Source: Chromatiales bacterium (GTDB lineage Bacteria; Pseudomonadota; Gammaproteobacteria; Chromatiales; Chromatiaceae). Taken from it: a DNA stretch of 6,003 nt. Each line of letters starts with the position of its first letter. Position 1 is the first letter of the stretch. The DNA is taken from positions 1 to 6,003 of the forward strand of contig JAHEIA010000212.1 of the NCBI GenBank assembly GCA_024639625.1. Reading direction: 5' to 3'. A program made the position numbers and the translations under genes. Shown here piece after piece: positions 1-5,351 of this stretch. The notes under the pieces are model-generated. The model made no database searches and was not told the DNA's origin. It saw only the letters and a program-made list of their open reading frames with translations.

Positions 1-2
1 CC

Positions 3-44
3 GAGGTCGTGGCCGTCGTCAAGGACGGGGGTGTGGGCCAATAA
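3..44 (+). CDS. Possible 3' end of a gene entering from the left edge
   Basis: One plus-strand frame open to the left edge reads EVVAVVKDGGVGQ and stops at TAA (42-44). Most of its 13 codons end in G or C, as in the well-supported genes of this window, so it may be the tail of a real gene. Thirteen residues are too few to name a family, and a chance open stretch of this length at a window edge is common. No terminator hairpin is visible just after the stop. Confidence 0.3.
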   Translation, partial: EVVAVVKDGGVGQ

Positions 45-182
45 GCCTTTCTGACTCTGGCGTGCTTGTGCCCCGGTGCGGAGTGGGTCAAGAAAGTCAA
101 GGATGGGCAGACTCGAAGCCATGCCTCGGGAACGTTCGTGGGCTCGCGGAAAGAGCCGTAAGCGGAAGTACAGCATCCTGGC

Positions 183-276
183 CTCAAACAGGTGCTCTTG
201 GCTGGAAAGCACGGTTCGATATCTCGGGATCGAGGCAGACGACGCGCTAGAAATGGCTAAACAGACTGAGGTCTAG
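183..276 (+). pseudogene. Degenerate C-terminal fragment of a tyrosine recombinase/integrase
   Basis: The frame covering 202-276 reads LE followed by STVRYLGIEADDALEMAKQ and TEV, then stops at TAG. From memory of the family, this matches the extreme C-terminus of a widespread group of short phage-type integrases ending approximately ..LLLGHTKLESTVRYLGIEVDDALEIAEQTEV. The Tyr of VRYLG (codon 220-222) would be the catalytic nucleophile. Just upstream, a different frame (183-201) reads LKQVLLG, which fits the preceding LRAVQLLLG block. The GHTK segment with the conserved His of the G-H-x6-T-x2-Y motif is missing, as if about 11 nt had been deleted between 201 and 202. No earlier catalytic box (R, HxxR) is recognisable to the left. 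This is a dead remnant and cannot encode an active recombinase. The open frame from 76 to 276 runs through it, but its first 40 or so residues do not resemble an integrase. Confidence 0.7.
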
Positions 277-581
277 GCTGTGCAGGCCGATTTGCGACTT
301 GGTCGCTTGGCCAACTCCATTGATAAGCCGCGATCGTGTTCTCTGGGAAACTGCTGGGTAACATCGTGCAAGGATTGGCAGCATGATACAGCGAACGGAG
401 GGCCGTAAACCTTAGGTTCTATCTAGCGATAGCTGGTTCGCCGCCCCGGGTTTTCGGCAGCCGCTTTTACCCCCAACGTGTCCTTGGAGATCTTCCCTCC
501 ACTGTGCAACGCTAGCCTAGCGTCCACGACACGATCACTCTCCCCGTAGGCGGTCCCGATAAGCCGGCGAGGCACGCAGCG
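277..581. other. Intergenic stretch with no supportable gene
   Basis: Between the integrase scrap and the 3' end of the histidine kinase I find no coding frame with a plausible start, ribosome binding site or family resemblance on either strand. Small inverted repeats occur at 419-432 (CTATC/GATAG around a 4-nt loop) and at 509-523. The stretch is probably decayed DNA from the former mobile element plus the downstream flank of the kinase gene. Confidence 0.5.
509..523. repeat. Near-perfect palindrome downstream of the kinase gene
   Basis: ACGCTAGCCTAGCGT has two 7-nt arms around one central base, about 60 nt past the kinase stop on the minus strand. As RNA it could fold into a 5-bp stem with a 5-nt loop. 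No U-tract follows on either strand, so it is a poor intrinsic terminator. A protein-binding site or a chance palindrome are equally possible. Confidence 0.3.
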
Positions 582-1991
582 TCAAAGATCTGCGCTGTAT
601 GGCCGGTGAGCCGATTTTTCCAGCGCTGCGAATCGAATGCGCACCCGCAAACCGGGCGCGTTGTCTGCCAGCGATATGGCTGCTCCGTGCAACCGTGCCA
701 CCGCCTGCACCAGACTGAGGCCAAGGCCGCTGCCAGGGGTTGATCGGCTGCTGTCGAGGCGGAAAAAGCGTTGCAGCACCTTGTCCCGCAACTCGGCCGG
801 GATGCCGGGACCGCTATCCGCTATAGTGATCTCGCTGCCTGCGGAATCGCTGTATCCCGAGAGCAGGATGGAACCGCCCTCCGGGGTGTACTTGACCGCA
901 TTGTCGACCAGATTCGCCAGCGCCTGGAACAGCAGGTCGCGATCGCCTTCCAGCGACAGTTCGTCAGCGACCTGCACCGCGAGATGCTGCTGCTTATCGC
1001 TCGCCAAGGGCTCGTAGAACTCCGCTACATCGCGCAGCAGCCGGGCCAGATCGAGGGCTCGAAAATGACTGCGGCTGCCGGTTGCTTCGATGCGTGCGAT
1101 GCGTAACAGGGCGTTGAAGGTGGCGAGCAGCTCCTCGGCGTCCTCGACGGCCTGATCTACTGCTTCCTGGATCTTCTCGGGTCGGTCCGCGGAGGAACGC
1201 ACCAGCTCGAGTTTGGTGCGCAGACGCGTCAGCGGCGTGCGTAGGTCGTGGGCGATGTTGTCCGACACTTGGCGCACGCTCTCCATGAGATGCTCGATCC
1301 GCGCCAGCATGCGGTTCAGGTTTGCCGCCAGCTGGTCGAAGTCGTCTGCCGAGCCGTCGCTCGGGACACGCCGGGACAAGTCGCCCTCCATGATCTCGCG
1401 GCTGGTCTGGTTGATGGCTTCTATACGGCGCCGCACACCGGCGCTCATCATCGCGCCGCCGCCCAGGGCGAGCGCAGCGGTGATGACGAGTCCCCAGACC
1501 AGAGCGTTGATGATCAGTTCGCGCGTCGCCTCGAGATCACGCACATCGCGGCCAACCAGGAGGTGTAAACTACCGCGCAAGCGGAAGATTCTTGCCCGGG
1601 CCTCGTGCGCCTCCGATTTGTCCTGTCCCCAGTCCCGGAGACGGAAACGCACCCACCCGTCTTGCGCCGCCGGGGCGTCCGGCCAACGATCGAGGTTGCC
1701 GACGAGGGGAGTCAGATCGTTACCGGACAACAGGTACACACTAGCCCCTCCCGGGTCCTGCGCCACCCGTTCTGCGATGACGCTGGTCAGCCCGGCCAGA
1801 CCGCGGCGTTGATACTGCTCGGCGAGCCCGCGGATCTCGGCCTCGATGGTGGCGTCGGTTTGCCGGTCGGCGTAACCGGCAGTCGCCCAGTAAATGAAAC
1901 CGAGCAGAAAGATCACGGAGCCGCCCGAAAGCGCCATGTAGAGTAGGGCCAGGCGGAAGGTGGAGCTGCGTAGTAGGCTACTCTTGATCAC
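582..1991 (-). CDS. HAMP-domain sensor histidine kinase
   Basis: Inner-membrane sensor kinase of 469 residues, of usual length for an EnvZ/CpxA-like HisKA kinase. Segments in order: TM1 about residues 13-36; a periplasmic sensor region about 40-158 with no domain I recognise; TM2 about 160-185; HAMP about 186-238; HisKA with phosphoacceptor His248 in NIAHDLRTPLTR; and a HATPase_c domain with N-box Asn364 (NLVDNAVKYTP), G1 box DSGPGIP (392-398), F-box FFRLDSSRS and G2 box GSGLGL (420-425). The D249-L-R-T252 motif after the His is the form associated with both kinase and phosphatase activity in HisKA proteins. The start is GTG at 1991-1989, chosen because it leaves TM1 intact. That start overlaps the end of the regulator gene by 14 nt (GTGATCAAGAGTAG), implying translational coupling; I see no strong Shine-Dalgarno. 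Its cognate regulator is almost certainly the gene directly upstream. The signal is unknown; adjacency to a periplasmic protease suggests envelope stress. Confidence 0.95.
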   Translation of the reverse strand: MIKSSLLRSSTFRLALLYMALSGGSVIFLLGFIYWATAGYADRQTDATIEAEIRGLAEQYQRRGLAGLTSVIAERVAQDPGGASVYLLSGNDLTPLVGNLDRWPDAPAAQDGWVRFRLRDWGQDKSEAHEARARIFRLRGSLHLLVGRDVRDLEATRELIINALVWGLVITAALALGGGAMMSAGVRRRIEAINQTSREIMEGDLSRRVPSDGSADDFDQLAANLNRMLARIEHLMESVRQVSDNIAHDLRTPLTRLRTKLELVRSSADRPEKIQEAVDQAVEDAEELLATFNALLRIARIEATGSRSHFRALDLARLLRDVAEFYEPLASDKQQHLAVQVADELSLEGDRDLLFQALANLVDNAVKYTPEGGSILLSGYSDSAGSEITIADSGPGIPAELRDKVLQRFFRLDSSRSTPGSGLGLSLVQAVARLHGAAISLADNAPGLRVRIRFAALEKSAHRPYSADL

Positions 1992-2655
1992 GCAGGACGT
2001 ATCCGGCGCCGCGCACCGTCTGCAGGAGTGGTCGCGCGAAGTCTTTGTCGATCTTGCTTCGTAAGCGGCTGATATGCACGTCGATGACGTTGGTCTGGGG
2101 GTCGAAGTGGTAGTCCCAGACGTTCTCCAGCAGCATGGTGCGGGTAACCACCTGACCCGCGTGGCGCATCAGGTATTCCAACAAACGGAACTCTCGCGGC
2201 TGCAACGCGATCTCTTTGCCTGCCCGCCGTACACGGCGGGTCAGCAGGTCCATCTCCAGGTCGGCGACGACGAGCCGTGTGTCTGCGCTCTCCGGCACCC
2301 TGCGCCGCAGCAGGGCCAGCAATCTGGCGTGCAGCTCGGAGAAAGCGAAGGGTTTGACAAGGTAATCGTCACCGCCGGCCTGCAAGCCGGCGACCCGGTC
2401 GTCCACTTCGCCTAGGGCACTCAAGATCAACGCGGGGGTATGATTTTCCGAGGCGCGCAGGGTGCGGATGATGGTCAAACCATCTAGTTCGGGCAGCATG
2501 CGGTCGATGATCAGGGCGTCGTAGGATTCGCTTGCTGCCAAGAAGAGCCCCTGTTTGCCGTCGGCGGCATGGTCGACCACCGCGCCCACCTCTTGCAGGG
2601 CCTTGGCTAGATAGGACACGACCTGTTGGTCGTCCTCGATGAGAAGAATGCGCAT
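1978..2655 (-). CDS. OmpR/PhoB-family response regulator
   Basis: A cytoplasmic transcription factor of 225 residues, the normal length for the family. The receiver domain (about 1-118) has the acidic pair Asp8/Asp9, phosphoacceptor Asp51 (LIIDRMLPELDG), Ser79 at the switch position (LILSA) and Lys101 (LVKPF). The winged-helix DNA-binding domain (about 127-222) has the family's PREFRLLEYL segment, the recognition helix in NVIDVHISRLRSKID (189-203) and the C-terminal wing RGAGYVLRD. All key residues are present, so it should be phosphorylated by the adjacent kinase and bind tandem half-sites. ATG at 2655 gives the canonical N-terminus MRILLIEDD. The upstream ribosome site is weak (GAGG about 12 nt before the ATG) and a small GCGC/GCGC hairpin abuts the start. 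The gene lies 139 nt after the protease stop on the same strand, so it may be co-transcribed with it or have its own promoter. It is not close enough to a named regulator (CpxR, CusR, PfeR) for a symbol. Confidence 0.95.
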   Translation of the reverse strand: MRILLIEDDQQVVSYLAKALQEVGAVVDHAADGKQGLFLAASESYDALIIDRMLPELDGLTIIRTLRASENHTPALILSALGEVDDRVAGLQAGGDDYLVKPFAFSELHARLLALLRRRVPESADTRLVVADLEMDLLTRRVRRAGKEIALQPREFRLLEYLMRHAGQVVTRTMLLENVWDYHFDPQTNVIDVHISRLRSKIDKDFARPLLQTVRGAGYVLRDQE

Positions 2656-2687
2656 CGCGCTGCTGCGCCTCGCTGCAGGGCCGCCGA

Positions 2688-2700
2688 TACCAGGATGGTA
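2688..2700. repeat. Short inverted repeat upstream of the response regulator
   Basis: TACCA-GGA-TGGTA lies about 33 nt upstream of the regulator start, in the 139-nt gap after the protease gene. Five-base arms are short enough to be chance. If real, the position would suit an autoregulatory operator or a small hairpin in the intercistronic message. No intrinsic terminator with a U-tract is visible in the gap, which leaves read-through from the protease gene possible. Confidence 0.2.
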
Positions 2701-2794
2701 GCAGCCAAGCGGGCCGGGTGTACGCTGCCCTTGGCCGATCAGGGGGCTGCCCGCACGCCCTCCGGCGCAGAGGACGGCGAGCGATGCGTTCGGC

Positions 2795-4351
2795 TTAGGC
2801 GCGCAATACGACCGGGACGAACAGCTTCTCTCCTTTGTGCTCTACCAGCAAGAGCACGCTCGGGCGGTTGCGCGCTAGCGCTTCTTGGACTTCGGCGACC
2901 AACTCGCCGGGTGCGGTGACGTCCCGTTGGCCTACCATCGAGATGACGCTTCCCGGCTGGATCCCTGCTTGTTCCGCGGGACTGTCTGCTTCCACCTCGA
3001 CAACCAAGACGCCTGATACCTGATCATTGAGTCCGTGGGCGGTTCTCGCCTCCGGGGTCAGCGGCGCGAGGCGAAGGCCGAGCCGGGGAGGGGCAGGCTC
3101 TGCGTCCGCGTTGCTTGCCAGCGGAATCGGGTCTTGCTGAGGCATGCGGCCAATGACGACGGGAACGGTTTCCGTCCGCTCGTTGCGACGCACCTGGAGC
3201 GACAGCTTGGCGCCGGCATCGCTGGCTGCTACCAGACGCGTTAGGGTCTTCACTCCGTCGATGGATTGGTCGCCCACGCGCAAGATCACATCACCGGCGC
3301 GCAGCCCGTATTGGGCGGCCGGGCTGCCGTCGAGAACGGCCGCAACCAAGGCGCCGGTCTCCGCTTCCAGGCCCAGGCTCGCGGCGATATCCTTGGTCAC
3401 TGACTGGATTTGGACGCCGAGCCAGCCGCGCTCGATGCGGCCTTGTTCGCGCAGCTGTCGTATTACCGATTCCGCCGTCGATGCGGGGATGGCAAAGCCG
3501 ATCCCGACATTGCCTCCGCTGGGCGAGTAGATGGCCGTGTTTACGCCGACGACGCGGCCGCTGGAGTCGAACAGCGGTCCGCCCGAGTTGCCCCGGTTGA
3601 TGGGGGCGTCGATCTGCAGGTAGTCGTCGTAGGGGCCGGAGTGGATGTCGCGGCCCCGGGCCGAGATGATGCCGGCGCTGACCGACCCGCCGAGGCCGAA
3701 GGGGTTGCCGACAGCCAGCACCCAATCCCCGATGCGGGCGCTCTCGGAGTCGCCGAATTCGACATAGGGCAGTGGCTCCGGGGAGTCGATCTTCAGCACT
3801 GCCAGGTCGGTCTTCGGGTCACGCCCCTTGATCTCCGCCGGGTAACGAGACCCGTCGTTCAATATGATCTGGATCTCTTGCGCTCCCTCCACGACGTGAT
3901 CGTTGGTGACGATGTGGCCGTCTCTGTCGATGATGAAACCGGATCCTTGGCCGCTGCTTTGTCTTGGCACGCCGTAGCTTCTTGGGCTAGCGGATCCATT
4001 CTCGAAAAAGCGGCGAAAGAACTCGTTGAGCGGCGCCCCCTCGGGCATCCCGGGGATTTCGATCTGCGGGTGTGCGCCAGCCTTGCCCGCACCATGGGTG
4101 ACGGCGACGTTGACTACAGCAGGCGTAACCTGAGCGGCAACCGCCGCAAAACTCGGAGCACCGAGAAAGCCGGTACTGCCGAGCGCGTCTACCGCCGAAG
4201 CCGTGGCGGCGTCGCTCGTTGTCGCCACGCATGCGCCGGCCAAAGCGAGGGTGAGGGCCCCTGCGCCGGCGCTGGTTAAGAGTAACTTGCGCAAAGTTCC
4301 CGGGAGCGGGCGCTTCGCCGCTAGCAGCGGGGTACTGTGTATCGTGTGCAT
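2795..4351 (-). CDS. degQ: Do-family periplasmic serine endoprotease (DegP/DegQ/MucD-like)
   Basis: ATP-independent HtrA protease and chaperone that degrades misfolded envelope proteins, 518 residues. The N-terminus has a basic region (KRPLPGTLRK) and a hydrophobic core (about 22-40), a signal peptide for export. Cleavage is plausible after SDA (46-48); Cys41 in ALAGAC is an imperfect lipobox. The trypsin-like domain (about 66-300) carries the full triad: His152 (TNDHVV), Asp182 (TDLAVLK) and Ser256 (GNSGGPL). The LA-loop region (EIPGMPEGAPLNEFFRRFF) is short, as in DegQ and MucD, not the long DegP form, so the symbol is tentative. PDZ1 spans about 305-400 with binding loop GWLGV (309-313), and PDZ2 about 420-516. 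The start is firm: AGGAGTG lies 5 nt upstream of ATG. The gene heads a same-strand run with an OmpR-type regulator and a kinase, suggesting that pair controls it. The frame is intact with no odd residues in the catalytic core. Confidence 0.95.
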   Translation of the reverse strand: MHTIHSTPLLAAKRPLPGTLRKLLLTSAGAGALTLALAGACVATTSDAATASAVDALGSTGFLGAPSFAAVAAQVTPAVVNVAVTHGAGKAGAHPQIEIPGMPEGAPLNEFFRRFFENGSASPRSYGVPRQSSGQGSGFIIDRDGHIVTNDHVVEGAQEIQIILNDGSRYPAEIKGRDPKTDLAVLKIDSPEPLPYVEFGDSESARIGDWVLAVGNPFGLGGSVSAGIISARGRDIHSGPYDDYLQIDAPINRGNSGGPLFDSSGRVVGVNTAIYSPSGGNVGIGFAIPASTAESVIRQLREQGRIERGWLGVQIQSVTKDIAASLGLEAETGALVAAVLDGSPAAQYGLRAGDVILRVGDQSIDGVKTLTRLVAASDAGAKLSLQVRRNERTETVPVVIGRMPQQDPIPLASNADAEPAPPRLGLRLAPLTPEARTAHGLNDQVSGVLVVEVEADSPAEQAGIQPGSVISMVGQRDVTAPGELVAEVQEALARNRPSVLLLVEHKGEKLFVPVVLRA

Positions 4352-4356
4352 CGGTT

Positions 4357-4363
4357 CACTCCT
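4357..4363 (-). promoter_or_regulatory. Ribosome binding site of the Do protease
   Basis: On the minus strand AGGAGTG precedes the protease ATG with a 5-nt gap, counted from the core to an in-range 5-7 nt spacing. This fixes the start of the 518-residue protein, including its long signal-peptide N-region. Confidence 0.8.
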
Positions 4364-4397
4364 TGCAAAAGGTGTTGGTCGATCTTAGGGAGTTGCG

Positions 4398-4411
4398 GGG
4401 CGTCTCCGCCC
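4398..4411 (-). other. Small GC hairpin with GNRA tetraloop in the protease leader
   Basis: On the minus strand GGGCG-GAGA-CGCCC forms a 5-bp all G/C stem closed by a GAGA (GNRA-class) tetraloop, about 47 nt upstream of the protease start. It would lie in the 5' untranslated RNA if transcription begins near the inverted repeat at 4428-4457. A role in message stability is only a suggestion. Confidence 0.3.
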
Positions 4412-4427
4412 AGGATCACGTCAACCT

Positions 4428-4457
4428 ATACCCTCCTGGACCTTACACCGAGGGTAT
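4428..4457. promoter_or_regulatory. Candidate operator: 8-bp inverted repeat upstream of the Do protease
   Basis: ATACCCTC (4428-4435) and GAGGGTAT (4450-4457) are exact inverted repeats separated by 14 nt, giving half-sites 22 bp apart, about two helical turns. The element sits 77-106 nt upstream of the protease start. On the minus strand the start-proximal arm overlaps a TATAGG, a weak -10 match (4 of 6), with no recognisable -35 at 15-18 nt. A promoter lacking a -35 and overlapping a dyad fits an activator-dependent promoter. The adjacent OmpR-type regulator is the natural candidate, although that family more often binds direct repeats. Confidence 0.4.
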
Positions 4458-4578
4458 GAAGCTGGGTTGAGGCCCCGCGATGCGGAGTGCCTATTCATCG
4501 AGTGAGCCCGAGTCGAAGCGGCTTGTTCGAGCCTAGGGACTGCGAAGGGTATTGCAGGGAGGCGACCTGACGCGCAGG

Positions 4579-4593
4579 GTCACATTTTGTCAC
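4579..4593 (+). repeat. GTCAC-N5-GTCAC direct repeat
   Basis: Two GTCAC pentamers are separated by ATTTT, so the half-sites repeat every 10 bp. That geometry is the one used by OmpR/PhoB-family regulators (the CpxR box is GTAAA-N5-GTAAA). It lies about 228 nt upstream of the protease start and about 250 nt upstream of the putative sigma-54 promoter. Which gene it serves, if any, cannot be told from sequence. Confidence 0.3.
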
Positions 4594-4601
4594 GCGGCGT
4601 T

Positions 4602-4613
4602 TTCCCGCGGGAA
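4602..4613. repeat. 12-bp perfect palindrome TTCCCGCGGGAA
   Basis: A perfect 12-bp dyad 9 bp to the right of the GTCAC repeat. A perfect 12-bp palindrome is expected about once or twice in 6 kb by chance, so the evidence is only its place in a long non-coding gap near other candidate sites. It could be a binding site for a dimeric regulator. Confidence 0.25.
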
Positions 4614-4717
4614 GGTCGGTCGGTTCGCCCGGGTAGAGGATGCTGTGGCAGGGAGTTCGCAGACGCTGTCTTTTGGGCGCGAACGAGCCTTGCGCAGAGG
4701 CGAAAAACCCTTCGTGC

Positions 4718-4730
4718 AATCAGGCTGTTG
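4718..4730 (+). promoter_or_regulatory. IHF-like site
   Basis: AATCAGGCTGTTG matches the IHF consensus WATCAANNNNTTR at all but one defined position. It lies about 100 bp upstream of the -24 element of the putative sigma-54 promoter, somewhat further than usual for an IHF bend. The short consensus makes chance matches common. Confidence 0.25.
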
Positions 4731-4815
4731 GTCACGCTGACGCCTGAACCCCGCTGCATCACGGCAGCAATTTCGAGAGACGATTCACAGAACAACGACG
4801 AGAAATCGGGAACCT

Positions 4816-4831
4816 TGGCGCGAAATCTGCA
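4816..4831 (+). promoter_or_regulatory. Putative sigma-54 (-24/-12) promoter
   Basis: TGGCGCG-AAAT-CTGCA matches the RpoN consensus TGGCACG-N4-TTGCW with two mismatches. It keeps the near-invariant GG and GC dinucleotides exactly 12 bp apart. Transcription would begin near 4842 and run rightward into the small membrane protein gene, leaving a leader of about 208 nt. No conventional -10/-35 pair was seen closer to that gene. Sigma-54 promoters need an enhancer-binding protein, which is not encoded in this window. Confidence 0.45.
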
Positions 4832-5037
4832 CAACCATCGGTACAAGCCAACACCGGCGTCTCCTCCTCGATCGCAAGCGACGTCGGTGCGGGCAGCCAG
4901 CTAAAGATGTTTTGGCAGAGCGCTGAAAGGGCTCACCCCCCGCTTCGCATGAGGAGAACCCCCGGGGTGAATCGGGTCGCTAATCGCAGGAGACCCTGGG
5001 CGTCGCCACCTTTGCTCTGCTGCGACTTCGGTTTCTC

Positions 5038-5043
5038 AAGGAG
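5038..5043 (+). promoter_or_regulatory. Ribosome binding site of the small membrane protein
   Basis: AAGGAG lies 6 nt before the ATG at 5050, near-ideal sequence and spacing. It is the strongest evidence that the short frame downstream is translated. Confidence 0.75.
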
Positions 5044-5049
5044 AACACG

Positions 5050-5292
5050 ATGCTCCGGTCCGCCTGTTCAACCCTTCGCATAGTGGTTTTGTTGTCCGTG
5101 CTTCTGTTCCTATCGGGGGCCTCCACACTGCTTCTCGCAGCGTCGTTCGACGGAGTCTCGGGTAGCCTTCCTGCGTTCGCCACTACCCTCAGCCTCCTGC
5201 TGATGCTGCTCGGCCCGTGCCTGCTCGTTGTCACGGCGGGACTGGCTCTGTTGCCGGGGATCAGCCGGCATCTGGACGCCTGCCAGCACTGA
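5050..5292 (+). CDS. Small two-helix membrane protein of unknown function
   Basis: An 80-residue hydrophobic protein in no family I recognise. Two membrane segments are evident: about 11-31 (IVVLLSVLLFLSGASTLLLA) and about 46-68 (LSLLLMLLGPCLLVVTAGLAL). A short linker of roughly 15 residues (SFDGVSGSLPAF) joins them, and a short polar tail (SRHLDACQH) follows. With Arg at 3 and 10 before the first helix, and Arg and His after the second, a hairpin with both termini in the cytoplasm is likely. Helix 1 could instead be a signal peptide, but no clear cleavage context is seen. The start is supported by an ideal AAGGAG. The gene is monocistronic, preceded by a leader of up to about 208 nt with a sigma-54-like promoter and followed 55 nt later by the end of a convergent gene. 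A membrane-protein regulator or stress peptide is conceivable, but nothing in the sequence assigns a role. Confidence 0.75.
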   Translation: MLRSACSTLRIVVLLSVLLFLSGASTLLLAASFDGVSGSLPAFATTLSLLLMLLGPCLLVVTAGLALLPGISRHLDACQH

Positions 5293-5325
5293 TATCCCTG
5301 GCATGCCCTGTGATCGACGGCACAC

Positions 5326-5351
5326 CTGAGTGGGCTAATCCCAGGGCTCAG
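5326..5351. terminator. Possible bidirectional hairpin between convergent genes
   Basis: CTGAG-TGGG-ctaat-CCCA-ggg-CTCAG gives an outer 5-bp and inner 4-bp stem with a 3-nt bulge. It sits in the 55-nt gap between the small membrane gene and the lipoprotein gene, and the lipoprotein stop codon (5348-5350) lies within one arm. The location suits a shared terminator, but no T-tract follows on either strand, so the call is weak. Confidence 0.25.

Larger units (their letters stand above)
4352..5049. other. Long divergent intergenic region (698 bp)
   Basis: This gap separates the minus-strand protease from the plus-strand small membrane protein. Open frames here (for example 4587-4904 plus, 4495-4719 and 4580-4846 minus) lack ribosome sites, have arginine- and proline-rich compositions typical of chance GC-rich frames, and match nothing I know. 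Candidate regulatory elements are listed separately. I recognise no tRNA, known riboswitch consensus or intrinsic terminator, but an unannotated small RNA cannot be excluded by eye. Confidence 0.6.

Noticed and set aside
428..439. GATAGCTGGTTC, resembling a conserved 23S rRNA stretch
   Set aside because: Only 12 nt match and the flanks do not continue any rRNA sequence, so it is taken as coincidence.
512..724. A 70-codon minus-strand frame crossing the kinase stop
   Set aside because: It overlaps the conserved kinase C-terminus in another frame and has no coding features of its own.
1213..1946. Plus-strand open frames of 199 and 113 codons opposite the kinase gene
   Set aside because: Compositional shadows of a well-supported gene, rich in Arg, Ser and Pro, with no recognisable domains.
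3410..4279. A 289-codon open frame on the plus strand, antisense to the Do protease
   Set aside because: It lies entirely opposite an intact protease with full catalytic triad. Long antisense frames are common in GC-rich genes, and it has no ribosome site or family resemblance.
4655..4684. GTTCGC/GCGAAC inverted repeat with a further GTTCGC at 4623-4628
   Set aside because: Six-base arms with an 18-nt spacer in GC-rich DNA are expected by chance, and no T-tract or promoter context adds support.
4587..4904. A 105-codon plus-strand frame in the long intergenic region
   Set aside because: No ribosome binding site, low-complexity basic composition and no family resemblance. It would also span the candidate sigma-54 promoter.
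4967..5083. Possible GTG-started leader peptide after GAGGAG, overlapping the start of the small membrane gene
   Set aside because: The spacing from GAGGAG to GTG is about 10 nt and the peptide is Arg/Pro-rich without attenuator features. The gene at 5050 already has an ideal site of its own.
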